Of a stretch of DNA of 64,000 bases, positions 34,073 through 42,868 are shown one piece after another. Position 1 is the stretch's first letter. Each line of letters begins with the position of its first letter. The notes below the pieces were generated by a model. The model was not told where the DNA came from and did no database searches. It worked only from the letters and a program-made list of their open reading frames with translations. Source of the DNA: Caballeronia sordidicola (lineage in GTDB: Bacteria; Pseudomonadota; Gammaproteobacteria; Burkholderiales; Burkholderiaceae); assembly GCF_001544455.2 (NCBI RefSeq), contig NZ_FCOC02000009.1, forward strand, positions 1 through 64,000, given 5' to 3'. The translations under genes and the position numbers were made by a program.

Positions 34073-35368
34073 ATGACCACGATCACGAATCTGTCTGTCA
34101 GGGACATTCGCTTTCCGACCTCGCGATCGCTCGACGGCTCCGACGCAATGAACGCCGCGCCGGACTATTCCGCCACCTACGTCATCCTCGAAACCGACTC
34201 GCCCGCGCATCTGTCGGGCCACGGCCTCACGTTCACCATCGGACGTGGCAATGAAATCTGCGTAGCCGCGGTCAATGCGCTTGCGCCGCTGATCATCGGC
34301 AAGAAGATCGAGGACATCACCGCAAACATGGGCGCGTTCTGGCGCGCCTTTACGTCGGACAGTCAATTGCGATGGATCGGCCCGGACAAAGGCGCAATCC
34401 ATCTCGCGACGGCCGCGGTCGTCAATGCAGTCTGGGACCTGTGGGCGAAATCCGCGCAGAAACCTGTATGGAAATTGCTCGTTGACATGAACCCCGAGGA
34501 ACTGGTGCGCTGCCTCGACTTCCGTTACGTCACGGACGCGCTCACGCCCGAGGAAGCGCTCGCAATCCTGCGCCGCCACGCGGCAACACGTGCCGAACGC
34601 GAGCAGGAAATGCTGGCTCAGGGCTATCCGGCTTACACCACATCGGCGGGCTGGCTTGGCTATGACGACGACAAGATCCGCCGGCTCGCGCGCGAAGGCG
34701 TGGCGCAGGGATGGACACATTTCAAGCAGAAGGTGGGCGGCGACATAGAAGAAGATATTCGTCGTGCACGCATTCTTCGCGACGAGATCGGCGCCGATCG
34801 CAAGCTGATGATGGACGCCAATCAGGTATGGGATGTCGATCAAGCCGTTGCGAACATGCGCCGCCTGGCCGCGTTCGATCCGTGGTGGATCGAAGAGCCC
34901 ACGAGCCCTGACGATATCCTCGGCCACGCCACCATCCGCCGCCGGATTGCACCCATTGGCGTTGCCACCGGCGAGCATTGCCAGAACCGCGTGATGTTCA
35001 AGCAATTGCTGCAGGAAGGGGCCATCGATTTTTGTCAGATCGACAGTTGCCGGATGGGCGGCCTGAACGAAGTGATCGTGGTATTGCTCATGGCGGCGAA
35101 GTTCGGCGTGCCAGTATGCCCGCATGCGGGCGGCGTGGGCTTATGCGAGTACGTCCAGCATATTTCTATATTCGACTATGTCTGCGTCTCGGCGTCTCTC
35201 GAGAATCGCGTGCTCGAATACGTCGATCATCTGCATGAACATTTCGTCAGTCCGGTCGTGATTCGCAACGGCCGATATATGCCGCCGGCATCGGCTGGCT
35301 ACAGCATTGAAATGCACGCGGATTCGCTCGAGCGTTTTCATTTCCCCGATGGTGAAGGCTGGGCTTAA
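34073..35368 (+). CDS. L-fuconate dehydratase (enolase superfamily)
   Basis: A 431-residue enzyme of the mandelate racemase branch of the enolase superfamily, dehydrating L-fuconate to 2-keto-3-deoxy-L-fuconate. The catalytic set is visible: HFKQKVGGD (lysine), LMMDANQVWD (metal Asp), WWIEEPTSPDD (metal Glu), GVATGEHCQNR (metal Glu) and VCPHAGGVGLCEYVQH (catalytic His). The length and the opening ITNLSVRDIRFPTSRSLDGS match known L-fuconate dehydratases. GGAGGTG lies before ATG 34073, fixing the start. No other L-fucose pathway genes are adjacent. Confidence 0.9.
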   Translation: MTTITNLSVRDIRFPTSRSLDGSDAMNAAPDYSATYVILETDSPAHLSGHGLTFTIGRGNEICVAAVNALAPLIIGKKIEDITANMGAFWRAFTSDSQLRWIGPDKGAIHLATAAVVNAVWDLWAKSAQKPVWKLLVDMNPEELVRCLDFRYVTDALTPEEALAILRRHAATRAEREQEMLAQGYPAYTTSAGWLGYDDDKIRRLAREGVAQGWTHFKQKVGGDIEEDIRRARILRDEIGADRKLMMDANQVWDVDQAVANMRRLAAFDPWWIEEPTSPDDILGHATIRRRIAPIGVATGEHCQNRVMFKQLLQEGAIDFCQIDSCRMGGLNEVIVVLLMAAKFGVPVCPHAGGVGLCEYVQHISIFDYVCVSASLENRVLEYVDHLHEHFVSPVVIRNGRYMPPASAGYSIEMHADSLERFHFPDGEGWA

Positions 35369-35516
35369 CGTCTTACGCGGGTCAAAAGTCTCATCGAAGC
35401 GGCCGCTATCCACTATTCAGGCGATAGAATTTTGGCACGCTATCATTTGAACGCGATCGTGGTCAGTCAGGTCTACATTCGATCCAGCATTCAAAAAAAT
35501 CAACGACGGAAAATCA

Positions 35517-36566
35517 ATGCAAGCCCTGATAAAGGCAGTCTTCGGCGACGAACAAGGCCCCATGCGCCAAAAGATCATCAGCATTTATGCCTTACTGATT
35601 GCCTTCAACGTAAGTGCCTGGATTTGGGCCTTCATCGCATTCCACAACTATCCCCTGCTGCTCGGAACCAGCCTGCTTGCATACTCTTTCGGCTTGCGTC
35701 ATGCGGTTGACGCCGACCATATTGCGGCTATCGACAATGTCACGCGCAAGCTCATGCATGACGGCAAGCGCCCTATCACCGTAGGCTTGATGTTCTCGCT
35801 GGGACATTCGACTGTTGTGGTGCTGGCGTCGGTGGCAATTGCAGCAACCGCCATGGCGCTGCAAACGCGAATGACGGAATTCAAGGAGATTGGCGGGCTG
35901 GTCGGCACGCTGGTTTCCACGTTCTTCCTGTTCGCCATCGCGATCATGAATCTGATTATTTTGCGCGCGGTAATCGGCGCATTTCGCCGCGTGCGCCGTG
36001 GCGAACCTTATGCGGAAGAAGACTTCGACTTGCTGCTCGCGAACCGCGGTTTTCTCGCCCGTATTTTCAGGCCGCTCTTTCGCCTGATTACGAAAAGCCG
36101 CCACATGTACCTGCTTGGCTTTCTTTTCGGCCTCGGGTTCGATACCGCCACCGAAGTCGGCCTGCTTGGCATTTCCGCCGCAGGCGCGTCGCAAGGCCTG
36201 CCGATCTGGTCGATCGTCGTGTTTCCCGTGCTGTTCACCGCGGGCATGACGCTGATCGATACAACCGACAGCATCCTGATGCTCGGCGCGTACGGCTGGG
36301 CTTTCGTCAAGCCTATCCGCAAGCTCTATTACAACATCACCATTACCACGATCTCCGTGGTCGTCGCGCTGCTGGTCGGAAGTATCGAGGGGCTGGGACT
36401 GCTTGCGGACAAGCTGCAACTCAGCGGGTGGTTCTGGAACGCGATCGGCAACCTCAACGATAACTTCGGCATGATCGGCTACGTGATCATTGCCGTGTTT
36501 GCAGCAAGCTGGCTGATCTCGGCCGCCGTGTACCGATGGAAACGGTTCGACGAACTCGAAACGTAA
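35517..36566 (+). CDS. Nickel/cobalt transporter, NiCoT (HoxN/NixA) family
   Basis: A 349-residue eight-helix permease. The signature RHAVDADHIAAIDN in helix II gives the metal-binding histidines and aspartate, and the second signature LGFDTATEVGLLGIS follows. It imports Ni2+ and/or Co2+ at low concentration. There is no adjacent urease or hydrogenase gene. A nickel-type PadR regulator occurs at 2422 in the same window, though far away. It converges with the GAF gene, with a 16-nt gap. Confidence 0.93.
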   Translation: MQALIKAVFGDEQGPMRQKIISIYALLIAFNVSAWIWAFIAFHNYPLLLGTSLLAYSFGLRHAVDADHIAAIDNVTRKLMHDGKRPITVGLMFSLGHSTVVVLASVAIAATAMALQTRMTEFKEIGGLVGTLVSTFFLFAIAIMNLIILRAVIGAFRRVRRGEPYAEEDFDLLLANRGFLARIFRPLFRLITKSRHMYLLGFLFGLGFDTATEVGLLGISAAGASQGLPIWSIVVFPVLFTAGMTLIDTTDSILMLGAYGWAFVKPIRKLYYNITITTISVVVALLVGSIEGLGLLADKLQLSGWFWNAIGNLNDNFGMIGYVIIAVFAASWLISAAVYRWKRFDELET

Positions 36567-36582
36567 TCAGCGCGCGGGGCAA

Positions 36583-37074
36583 TCAAGCCCATGCGAGCTC
36601 CATGAACACACGGCAAAGCGCTTCCATGCCACGGGCGTCGTCGGCATCGAAGCGATGCACAATGGGGCTGTCAACGTCCCACACGCCGGCGAGCGTTCCG
36701 TCCTTTGCGATCAACGGCACCACGATCTCCGATTGCGATGCGGAGTCGCACGCAATGTGTCCGGGAAAGTCGTGGACGTCGCGAACGACCTGCGTCTCGC
36801 GCGTTTGTGCTGCTGTTCCGCAGACGCCTTTGCCAAGCGCTATGCGAACGCAGGCCGGTTTTCCCTGGAATGGACCCACGACAAGTTCGACGCCGTCGAA
36901 GAAATAAAAGCCGCTCCAGTTCAAGTCCGGCAACGTGTGATAAACGAGCGCCGAAAAATTCGCGGCGTTGGCAATGCGATCGGTTTCATCGCTTAGAAGC
37001 GAGCGGGCCTGCGCAAGCAGTTCTTCGTATTGCGCGGCTTTTGGGGCGGTACTGCGCTGGATTGCTAGCGACAT
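36583..37074 (-). CDS. Free methionine-(R)-sulfoxide reductase (GAF domain protein)
   Basis: A 163-residue single GAF domain protein that matches the YebR/fRMsr family, which reduces free Met-R-sulfoxide. The three family cysteines are visible in ACVRIALGKGVCGTAA (two) and GHIACDSASQSE (one), and LPDLNWSGFYFFDG is the conserved N-terminal segment. It is a monocistronic gene between a nickel transporter and a phosphopantetheinyl transferase. Confidence 0.88.
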   Translation of the reverse strand: MSLAIQRSTAPKAAQYEELLAQARSLLSDETDRIANAANFSALVYHTLPDLNWSGFYFFDGVELVVGPFQGKPACVRIALGKGVCGTAAQTRETQVVRDVHDFPGHIACDSASQSEIVVPLIAKDGTLAGVWDVDSPIVHRFDADDARGMEALCRVFMELAWA

Positions 37075-37128
37075 AGAAATGCGTGTTGGCTATAAAGAGG
37101 TTGACGGCTCAACCGGTGCTTCAACATA

Positions 37129-37785
37129 TCACAGCGCATTGGAATCGGCTCGAACGCTGAACGCTATGGCGGCGGCATAACCGTCGAAATCATCGAGCCA
37201 CGCGAAACCTAATCCTTCCGGAATCCGGCTGTTCGCCAAATCGATGGACTTCAATCCGTCGCCGCTGCCAATGCCCGCGCCGGTTGCTTTCAGCAATGCT
37301 TCCTTAGCGGTCCAGCACTGGTAAAAATCGCGCACATTACTTATTTTCAGCGCTTCTTCTTTCACGCATACGATCCCCAATAGCGCTCGCCAGTCGAGCG
37401 CCTGATTCGCTTCTTCAATATCAACGCCGACGGCCCGTTTCATCGATACAGCAATCAGGACGCGCTCGCCCGAGTGCGACACGTTGAAGGAGACGTGCGG
37501 ATACGCGACGAGCGATGGCCGGCCATAAGCGCCCGCCCCGAACTCAAGCTGCGCAGGATCGCGGCGCACGTGCGCGCCGAGAATTTCGCGCAAGCCCGAA
37601 CGCGCGGACGCAAACCGCAAACGGTCCTCGATCCGCTTGTAACGCCCCATCCGCTCGCGCTCGCTTGGGCTGAGAAAGCGGCTGATGGCGTCCGTGTCTT
37701 GCCTCAGATCCACATCCAAGCGCCACAACTCGACATCCGAGGGCCAGCGTCCCTGGTTGGCAATCGGAATCGGCGAAATAAGCAT
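37129..37785 (-). CDS. 4'-phosphopantetheinyl transferase (Sfp/Gsp type)
   Basis: A 218-residue transferase that attaches the phosphopantetheine arm of CoA to carrier proteins. Visible are the FNVSHSGERVLIA strand, the magnesium-binding VGVDIEE, and CWTAKEALLKATGAGIG, which contains the W..KEA motif. ATG 37785 (MLISPIP) is chosen; a TTG four codons upstream is possible. No polyketide or nonribosomal synthetase is nearby. A decayed relative is encoded at 38532-39350. Confidence 0.92.
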   Translation of the reverse strand: MLISPIPIANQGRWPSDVELWRLDVDLRQDTDAISRFLSPSERERMGRYKRIEDRLRFASARSGLREILGAHVRRDPAQLEFGAGAYGRPSLVAYPHVSFNVSHSGERVLIAVSMKRAVGVDIEEANQALDWRALLGIVCVKEEALKISNVRDFYQCWTAKEALLKATGAGIGSGDGLKSIDLANSRIPEGLGFAWLDDFDGYAAAIAFSVRADSNAL

Positions 37786-37899
37786 CGGCCAGAGCAATTA
37801 AAAGGAGGCAAAAAGGAAACGGGAAGTATAAAGGCTTGTCACGACAAATTCATGGTATTGAGAATCATTTGCAATTAGCGGCGAATTTAGCGATCATGG

Positions 37900-38520
37900 A
37901 TGCCTTTGGAAAATCTGGACATTCCTATGGAAACCATGATTCCGGCTGGCGCCGATGCGTTGCGTGTATTGATGACGCGCCAGTCTCACTGGCCGCTTAG
38001 CGAACCCGCGCCTGACGACGCACAGCTCAGGCAGATCTTCGATACCGCCCTGCGCGCGCCCGACCATGGCGGTTTGCGTCCGTGGCGGTTCGTCCTGATT
38101 CGCGGCGACGCCCGGCTGAAACTCGGCGAAGTGCTGGTGGATCTGGCGTCTTCGCGCTCACCCGGCGAACCCCATTCGGCGCACGAACACCGCCGCAGCC
38201 GGGCGCTGGCCGCGCCCGTGGTAATCGCGGTGGTGGCATCGGTCACGACCCGGACCAAGGTGCCTGAAGTCGAGCAACTGCTGGCAGTCGGCGCAGCTGC
38301 CATGAACATGCTGAACGCCGTCCACGCGATGGGTTTCGGCGGCTTCTGGGCGACCGGCGCGGACAGTTATGAGCCGGGAATGCATCGCGCGCTAGGCCTT
38401 GCCGACAACGACCGCTTGCTCGGATTCCTGTTTGTCGGCACGCCGCCCCAAGGCGTGCGCGCAGTCGAGCGCCCTTCCAGCGAAGCCTATGTCACCGAGT
38501 GGTTCGAGGCGAGCGCATAA
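37900..38520 (+). CDS. Nitroreductase-family flavoprotein (YdjA-like)
   Basis: A 206-residue FMN-dependent nitroreductase fold. LRAPDHGGLRPWRFVLIRGD is the N-terminal FMN phosphate-binding region, followed by the central helix VEQLLAVGAAAMNMLNAVHA and GFGGFWATGADSY, and the C-terminal LGFLFVGTPP. These are the hallmarks of the small YdjA branch that uses NADPH. It is flanked by two phosphopantetheinyl-transferase-like genes. The physiological substrate is unknown. Confidence 0.9.
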   Translation: MPLENLDIPMETMIPAGADALRVLMTRQSHWPLSEPAPDDAQLRQIFDTALRAPDHGGLRPWRFVLIRGDARLKLGEVLVDLASSRSPGEPHSAHEHRRSRALAAPVVIAVVASVTTRTKVPEVEQLLAVGAAAMNMLNAVHAMGFGGFWATGADSYEPGMHRALGLADNDRLLGFLFVGTPPQGVRAVERPSSEAYVTEWFEASA

Positions 38521-38531
38521 CCGGTACCCAT

Positions 38532-39350
38532 ATGGCAAGCCTTGTTCCAAATGACGCACCGTGCGCGGAGCGAAGCCGTGATGACACCGCGCCGATAAAG
38601 CGAGCCGATCACAGTCCGCCGCCACAGTTCGTGCCATTGCGCATGAACGAAACATTGTCGATCGATCCATGCGTGCCTGCGCGCGGCGAGGTCTTCGTAT
38701 TCCGGTTTCGAAGTCAATGGCAGCGCATCAGCGCGCACGATGCCGCAACCTGGCTGACTCAGGACGAGACACGCCGGGCGGCCTTGCTGCCAAGTCCGGC
38801 ACTGCGCTACCGCTATATATCGAGTCGCGCCGTGCTCAGGCTTGCCGTGGCACGGCTACTGGACTGCGCGCCGGATACCGTCGATCTGCGTGACGACACG
38901 AAAGGCCGCTTGCTTGCGCAGGCCACGGGAAGCGACGCAGTTCTTTGCGCGGATATTGGCTATGCGGGCGTGTGGATCATGCTCGGCATCAGCGCGACGC
39001 ATGTTGGACTGGGCACGTCGCTGCCGTCGTTCCGGTCGGGCTCCGACGACACTAATCCGCCGATTTCCGATGGCTCCAAAGGCTCCAATGGCTTCAGTGC
39101 CGTGGCGTTCGGAAGACAACGCGCGCGCGACAACAGCATGCTGAGCGCCGCGGGGTATCGCTCTTCCATAGACAGTGCGCGGGTATCGCCATTTGTTGAA
39201 AGACATACCCATGAACTGGCCGCGCGCGAGCCGTGGTACGTATTCGATTTGCCCATGCCCGGACAACTCTGTGCATCGATTTGCAGTGCTGCGCCGTTGA
39301 ACATCATCCATGCATTTGGATGGAGTAAACGCAATGAGAACGGACGATAG
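38532..39350 (+). CDS. Phosphopantetheinyl transferase-like protein lacking catalytic motifs
   Basis: A 272-residue protein. About residues 50-165 follow the phosphopantetheinyl transferase N-lobe: LTQDETRRAALL, RYRYISSRAVLRLAVARLL, and DDTKGRLLAQATGSDAVLC. But where active enzymes have the SHS strand and the VGVDIE metal site it reads ADIGYAGVWIML and THVGLGTSL, and no W..KEA motif follows. The last 100 residues are Ser/Asn-rich without a known fold. It could be a pseudoenzyme or a decaying duplicate. The start is uncertain (ATG 38532 or 38643). It follows the nitroreductase gene by 11 nt. Confidence 0.65.
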   Translation: MASLVPNDAPCAERSRDDTAPIKRADHSPPPQFVPLRMNETLSIDPCVPARGEVFVFRFRSQWQRISAHDAATWLTQDETRRAALLPSPALRYRYISSRAVLRLAVARLLDCAPDTVDLRDDTKGRLLAQATGSDAVLCADIGYAGVWIMLGISATHVGLGTSLPSFRSGSDDTNPPISDGSKGSNGFSAVAFGRQRARDNSMLSAAGYRSSIDSARVSPFVERHTHELAAREPWYVFDLPMPGQLCASICSAAPLNIIHAFGWSKRNENGR

Positions 39351-39469
39351 CCGGGATGCGGACGCTTTAAGCCGCCGGGTAATCGCCATCGCTGGCAAGT
39401 CTCATTCATGGAGGCGATGACCGTCTGCTCGCAACGAAGCGAGCAATCACGTTCAGCCAGGAAACGCTC

Positions 39470-39772
39470 TTACGCGCTTACCAGGTAATCCGCGCGGTTC
39501 TTGTCAGCAATCCAGTGCGGCGCACGCCCGCGTCCTGACCACGTCGCGCCAGTAACGGCATCGCGATATTTAGGCACGGCCGCCGAGACTTGCGCCTTTG
39601 CCGGAACGTTGTGCCCCATCAACTCGGACAGCGAAATCTTGTATTCGCCCATTTTCGCGACTATTTCCGCGAGGACGATTTCCGCCTGACGTTGCCGCGC
39701 AACTTCCAATTGATTCTGCAGCGCTTCGCGCTGCGCAAGCAGTTCTTTGAGAGTGGGCATTTCAGTTTGCAT
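39470..39772 (-). CDS. H-NS-family nucleoid-associated protein
   Basis: A 100-residue H-NS/StpA/Bv3F family protein typical of Burkholderiaceae. A coiled-coil oligomerisation segment (about 5-50; LKELLAQREALQNQLEVARQ) is joined by a linker to the DNA-binding hook ATWSGRGRAPHWI near residues 76-88. Such proteins bind AT-rich DNA and silence acquired genes. Its nearness to an intergenic area with a decayed LysR gene is noted. Either of two close ATGs (39772, 39760) could be the start. Confidence 0.93.
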   Translation of the reverse strand: MQTEMPTLKELLAQREALQNQLEVARQRQAEIVLAEIVAKMGEYKISLSELMGHNVPAKAQVSAAVPKYRDAVTGATWSGRGRAPHWIADKNRADYLVSA

Positions 39773-40260
39773 TATAAAAGTGAGTCTTCAAAAGCGCGTT
39801 GATGTTCTTTGGGTGCAGCATTCCCGAATGCGATTGCATAACCACTATCGAGGATAGCCGGACTGCTCCGCTGCAATGAGCCGATACAATGAGCCAATGC
39901 AATCGGATAAACAGGAAATCCAGTTTGGGCTTCAACAGCGTTGATTCAGTATCCTGCCCCGATTTGGCCGCGAACCTAGATGAGGTGCGTGCCGGGAAAT
40001 GTCAGCAGAGGAAAAGACCAGGAAAGCCGCAGGACGACTTCTCGCCTCTTCGTGGCAGCGGAGCCAAGTGTACGCGTTTATTCGGCGACGCGCATCAACA
40101 GCGCCGCATTGCCGCCATTAAAGCATACGAACCGGTATTCCAATAATCGGAAATCAGCGCTACGTTGAAAATGCTTCATTAACGCTGGGACTGAGGACTT
40201 ATTGTAATGTTCCGCATCAATGCCGGGATAATTGGCGTGCATAACCGGCTCACATCACGG
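39773..40260. other. Intergenic stretch, no intact gene seen
   Basis: Nearly 490 nt upstream of the H-NS gene without a convincing gene. Short open frames on both strands resemble no family I know. Because a LysR remnant follows, this may be eroded coding sequence. Confidence 0.5.
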
Positions 40261-40454
40261 TCACAGATTCGCCAGCCTGCGGGTAACCAGATCGAGCAAC
40301 GCCCGCAATCTTGCAAGCCGACGCAAGCCGGATGATATTCAAACCACACGTCGCGTCCCGGTGGCGTTTCACTCAGTTCGATGCGGCGAATACCCTGCGT
40401 GGTGTCTCCAGGCGGACACGGCAGCACGGTGAGCCCGGCGCCTTGCGCGCACAT
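40261..40454 (-). pseudogene. Remnant of a LysR-family regulator (C-terminus only, frameshifted)
   Basis: On the minus strand the translation CAQGAGLTVLPCPPGD then GRDVWFEYHPAC matches the end of a LysR sensor domain (aGxGlaxLP ... lWlxxHxd). After GL the frame breaks; one frame over it continues RLARLRALLDLVTRRLANL and stops at 40261, the classical LysR tail. Only about 60 residues of homology remain, with no DNA-binding domain upstream, where the DMT gene begins immediately. So this is a 5'-truncated, frameshifted relic. Confidence 0.7.
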
Positions 40455-40460
40455 TTTCGC

Positions 40461-41357
40461 TCAGCGCGCCGCCACAAGCGCGACCGGCCGCGCAAACCGC
40501 TTCGCTCCGACAACGCACAAAACCACGGCGGTGGCGACGGCCACCATCGACCAGCCAACCGGTTCATGAAGCAGGGTTGCCGCGAGCAACAGCCCGAAAA
40601 AGGGTTGAAGCAATTGAAGCTGGCCGACAGCGGCAATGCCGCCCTGAGCGAGCCCGCGATACCAGAACACAAAGCCGATCAGCATGCTGAACAAAGACAC
40701 GTAGGCGAGCCCCCACCACGCGGATTCGCTGATTCCGGCCCACGATACGGGCAAGGTCGCCAGCGCGGCCGGGATCATCACGGGCAGCGACATGACCAAC
40801 GCCCACGATATGACCTGCCAGCCGCCGAGCTTGCGCGAGAGCCGCGCACCTTCCGCGTAGCCAAGGCCGCAGACGATCACGGCGCCGATCATCAATCCGT
40901 CGCCAATAGACGACGCCCCTTGGCCCTGCATCAGCGCAAAACCTGCAACAAGCGCCGCGCCCAGACCTGAAAAAAGCCAGAACGCCGGGCGCGGCCGCTC
41001 GCCGCCACGCACGACGCCGAAGATCGCGGTGGTGAGCGGCAACACTGCCACGAAAACCACCGAATGCGCCGCCGTGATGTGCTTGAGCGCGAGCGCGGTC
41101 AGCAACGGAAAGCCGATGACCACGCCGGACGCCACGACAGCCAGCGGTATCAGGTCATGGCGCTCCGGCCGCTTTTCGCGAAATACCAGCAAGAGCGCAA
41201 GCCCAAGCGCGCCCGCTATGCACGCACGCGCCACGGTCAAAAACAGCGGGTCGAAGCCCGCAATCGCAAGACGCGTAGCGGGAAGCGATCCGCTGAAGAT
41301 CAGCATGCCGAGGAAGCCGTTCGTCCAGCCGCTTGCTGCCTTGTCCGTCTTGTTCAT
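40461..41357 (-). CDS. EamA/DMT-family transporter
   Basis: A 298-residue ten-helix protein with two EamA repeats. Characteristic stretches are LGMLIFSGSLPATRLAIAGF near the N-terminus and GGIAAVGQLQLLQPFFGLLL in the second repeat. It is divergent from the MocR-type regulator that starts 110 nt away, a pairing often seen for amino-acid exporters. Its 3' end abuts a LysR gene remnant. Confidence 0.9.
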   Translation of the reverse strand: MNKTDKAASGWTNGFLGMLIFSGSLPATRLAIAGFDPLFLTVARACIAGALGLALLLVFREKRPERHDLIPLAVVASGVVIGFPLLTALALKHITAAHSVVFVAVLPLTTAIFGVVRGGERPRPAFWLFSGLGAALVAGFALMQGQGASSIGDGLMIGAVIVCGLGYAEGARLSRKLGGWQVISWALVMSLPVMIPAALATLPVSWAGISESAWWGLAYVSLFSMLIGFVFWYRGLAQGGIAAVGQLQLLQPFFGLLLAATLLHEPVGWSMVAVATAVVLCVVGAKRFARPVALVAAR

Positions 41358-41467
41358 TCCCGTACCTTTCTGGATTCAAGCCAGCAGTATCGGGCGAAGA
41401 TGCGTGGCTTTTCCAGAGACAGTGCATTACAGTTCACCCAAACTGTCCTGATCGAAAACCAGTACAC

Positions 41468-42865
41468 ATGAAAGACACTACACAAGCCGAAGCCGGCACG
41501 CTCGTTGAACGGGTGATGCAGGCGATTCAGCAGCGGATCTCCGGCCGCACGCTCGCAGCGGGCGCACGCCTGCCGTCCATTCGCGGTCTGGCGGAGACGC
41601 TGCGGGTATCGAAATCCACGGTGGTCGAGGCGTATGACCGGCTTGCGGCCGAGGGGGTCATCCAGTCGCGTCGCGGTTCGGGCTTTTACGTCACGAGCCA
41701 TTTGCCGCCGCTTTCGCTGACAGAACTCGGTCCGCTTCTGGATCGCGCGGTCGATCCGTTCTGGGTGTCGCGCCAGTCGCTGGATGCCGCCGATGACACC
41801 CTGAAAGCCGGCTGCGGCTGGCTGCCCGGATCGTGGCTGCCGGAGACCGGAATCCGCCGCGCCTTGCGAACCGCCGCACGCGCGGACGTCGCCATGCTTG
41901 CCGATTACGCCACGTCGCTCGGGCTTCCGGCGCTTCGGCACCTGCTCGCGCGGCGCATGGCGGAGCGCGGAATAGAAGCCGCGCCCGACCAGATCATGCT
42001 CACCGAATCCGGCACGCAGGCGATCGATCTGCTCTGCCGCTTCCTGCTGGAACCAGGCGATACGGTACTCGTCGACGACCCTTGTTATTTCAACTTCCTC
42101 GCGCTGCTGCGGGCACATCGGGTGAAAATCGTCAGCGTGCCCTACACGCCCGCAGGATCCGACGTAACCCTGTTCGCACAAGCGCTGGCCGAGCATCGGC
42201 CGCGTCTTTACATCACGAACTCGGCGCTGCACAACCCGACAGGGGCGACACTTTCGCCTGTAGTCGCGCATCGCCTGCTCAAGCTCGCCGATCAGGCCGG
42301 GCTGACGATTATCGAAGACGATATTTTCGGCGACTTCGAGCATGAGCCGTCTCCCCGGCTCGCGGCGTTCGACGGCCTCGACCGGGTCGTCCATATCGGC
42401 AGCTTTTCCAAGAGCCTTTCGGCTGCGATGCGTTGCGGGTTTATCGCGGCGCGCCACGACTGGATTGAAGGCTTGGTCGACCTGAAGATCGGTACGTCGT
42501 TCAGCAGTGGACGGCTTTCGTCGGAACTCGTGTTGAGCGTGCTGAAAGACGGCGCATATCGCAAGCATATGGAAGGGGTGCGCGAACGCCTGTCCCGTTC
42601 CATGGGACCGGTGAGCGCCAGGCTGGATGCGCTTGGTATCAAGCCGTGGATTGAGCCGCGTGGCGGCATGTTTCTCTGGTGCGCATTGCCGGCGGGAATA
42701 GACGCGGCGGACGTCGCCCGGCGCGCGCTGGTTGAGAACGTGGTGCTTGCGCCGGGCAATGCATTCAGCGTAGCGCAGTCCGCCAGCCGTTTTCTGCGCT
42801 TTAACGTGGCGCAATGCGGCGACCCGCGCGTCTTCAGGGTGCTTGAGCGCGCCATGCGCGGGTAG
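41468..42865 (+). CDS. MocR-family regulator (GntR HTH fused to PLP aminotransferase fold)
   Basis: A 465-residue fusion. An N-terminal GntR winged helix (about 15-80; AAGARLPSIRGLAETLRVSK and STVVEAYDRLAAEGVI) is linked to a fold-type I aminotransferase domain. The PLP lysine sits in HIGSFSKSLSAAMRCGF, and NSALHNPTGATLSP and TIIEDDIFGDFE are also conserved. MocR proteins sense PLP or amino-acid-related ligands. ATG 41468 is chosen; a longer in-frame reading would run into the divergent DMT gene. The divergent DMT gene is the likely target. Confidence 0.92.
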   Translation: MKDTTQAEAGTLVERVMQAIQQRISGRTLAAGARLPSIRGLAETLRVSKSTVVEAYDRLAAEGVIQSRRGSGFYVTSHLPPLSLTELGPLLDRAVDPFWVSRQSLDAADDTLKAGCGWLPGSWLPETGIRRALRTAARADVAMLADYATSLGLPALRHLLARRMAERGIEAAPDQIMLTESGTQAIDLLCRFLLEPGDTVLVDDPCYFNFLALLRAHRVKIVSVPYTPAGSDVTLFAQALAEHRPRLYITNSALHNPTGATLSPVVAHRLLKLADQAGLTIIEDDIFGDFEHEPSPRLAAFDGLDRVVHIGSFSKSLSAAMRCGFIAARHDWIEGLVDLKIGTSFSSGRLSSELVLSVLKDGAYRKHMEGVRERLSRSMGPVSARLDALGIKPWIEPRGGMFLWCALPAGIDAADVARRALVENVVLAPGNAFSVAQSASRFLRFNVAQCGDPRVFRVLERAMRG

Positions 42866-42868
42866 TGC

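Noticed and set aside
33968..35125. Long open frame antisense to L-fuconate dehydratase
   Set aside because: The sense strand has every catalytic residue of the enzyme; the antisense product resembles nothing.
39889..40146. 85-codon open frame upstream of the H-NS gene
   Set aside because: No family resemblance or ribosome site; possibly eroded sequence.
41354..42814. Very long open frame antisense to the MocR gene
   Set aside because: Arg/Gln/Asp-rich translation with no family pattern; a by-product of GC-rich codon usage in the real gene.
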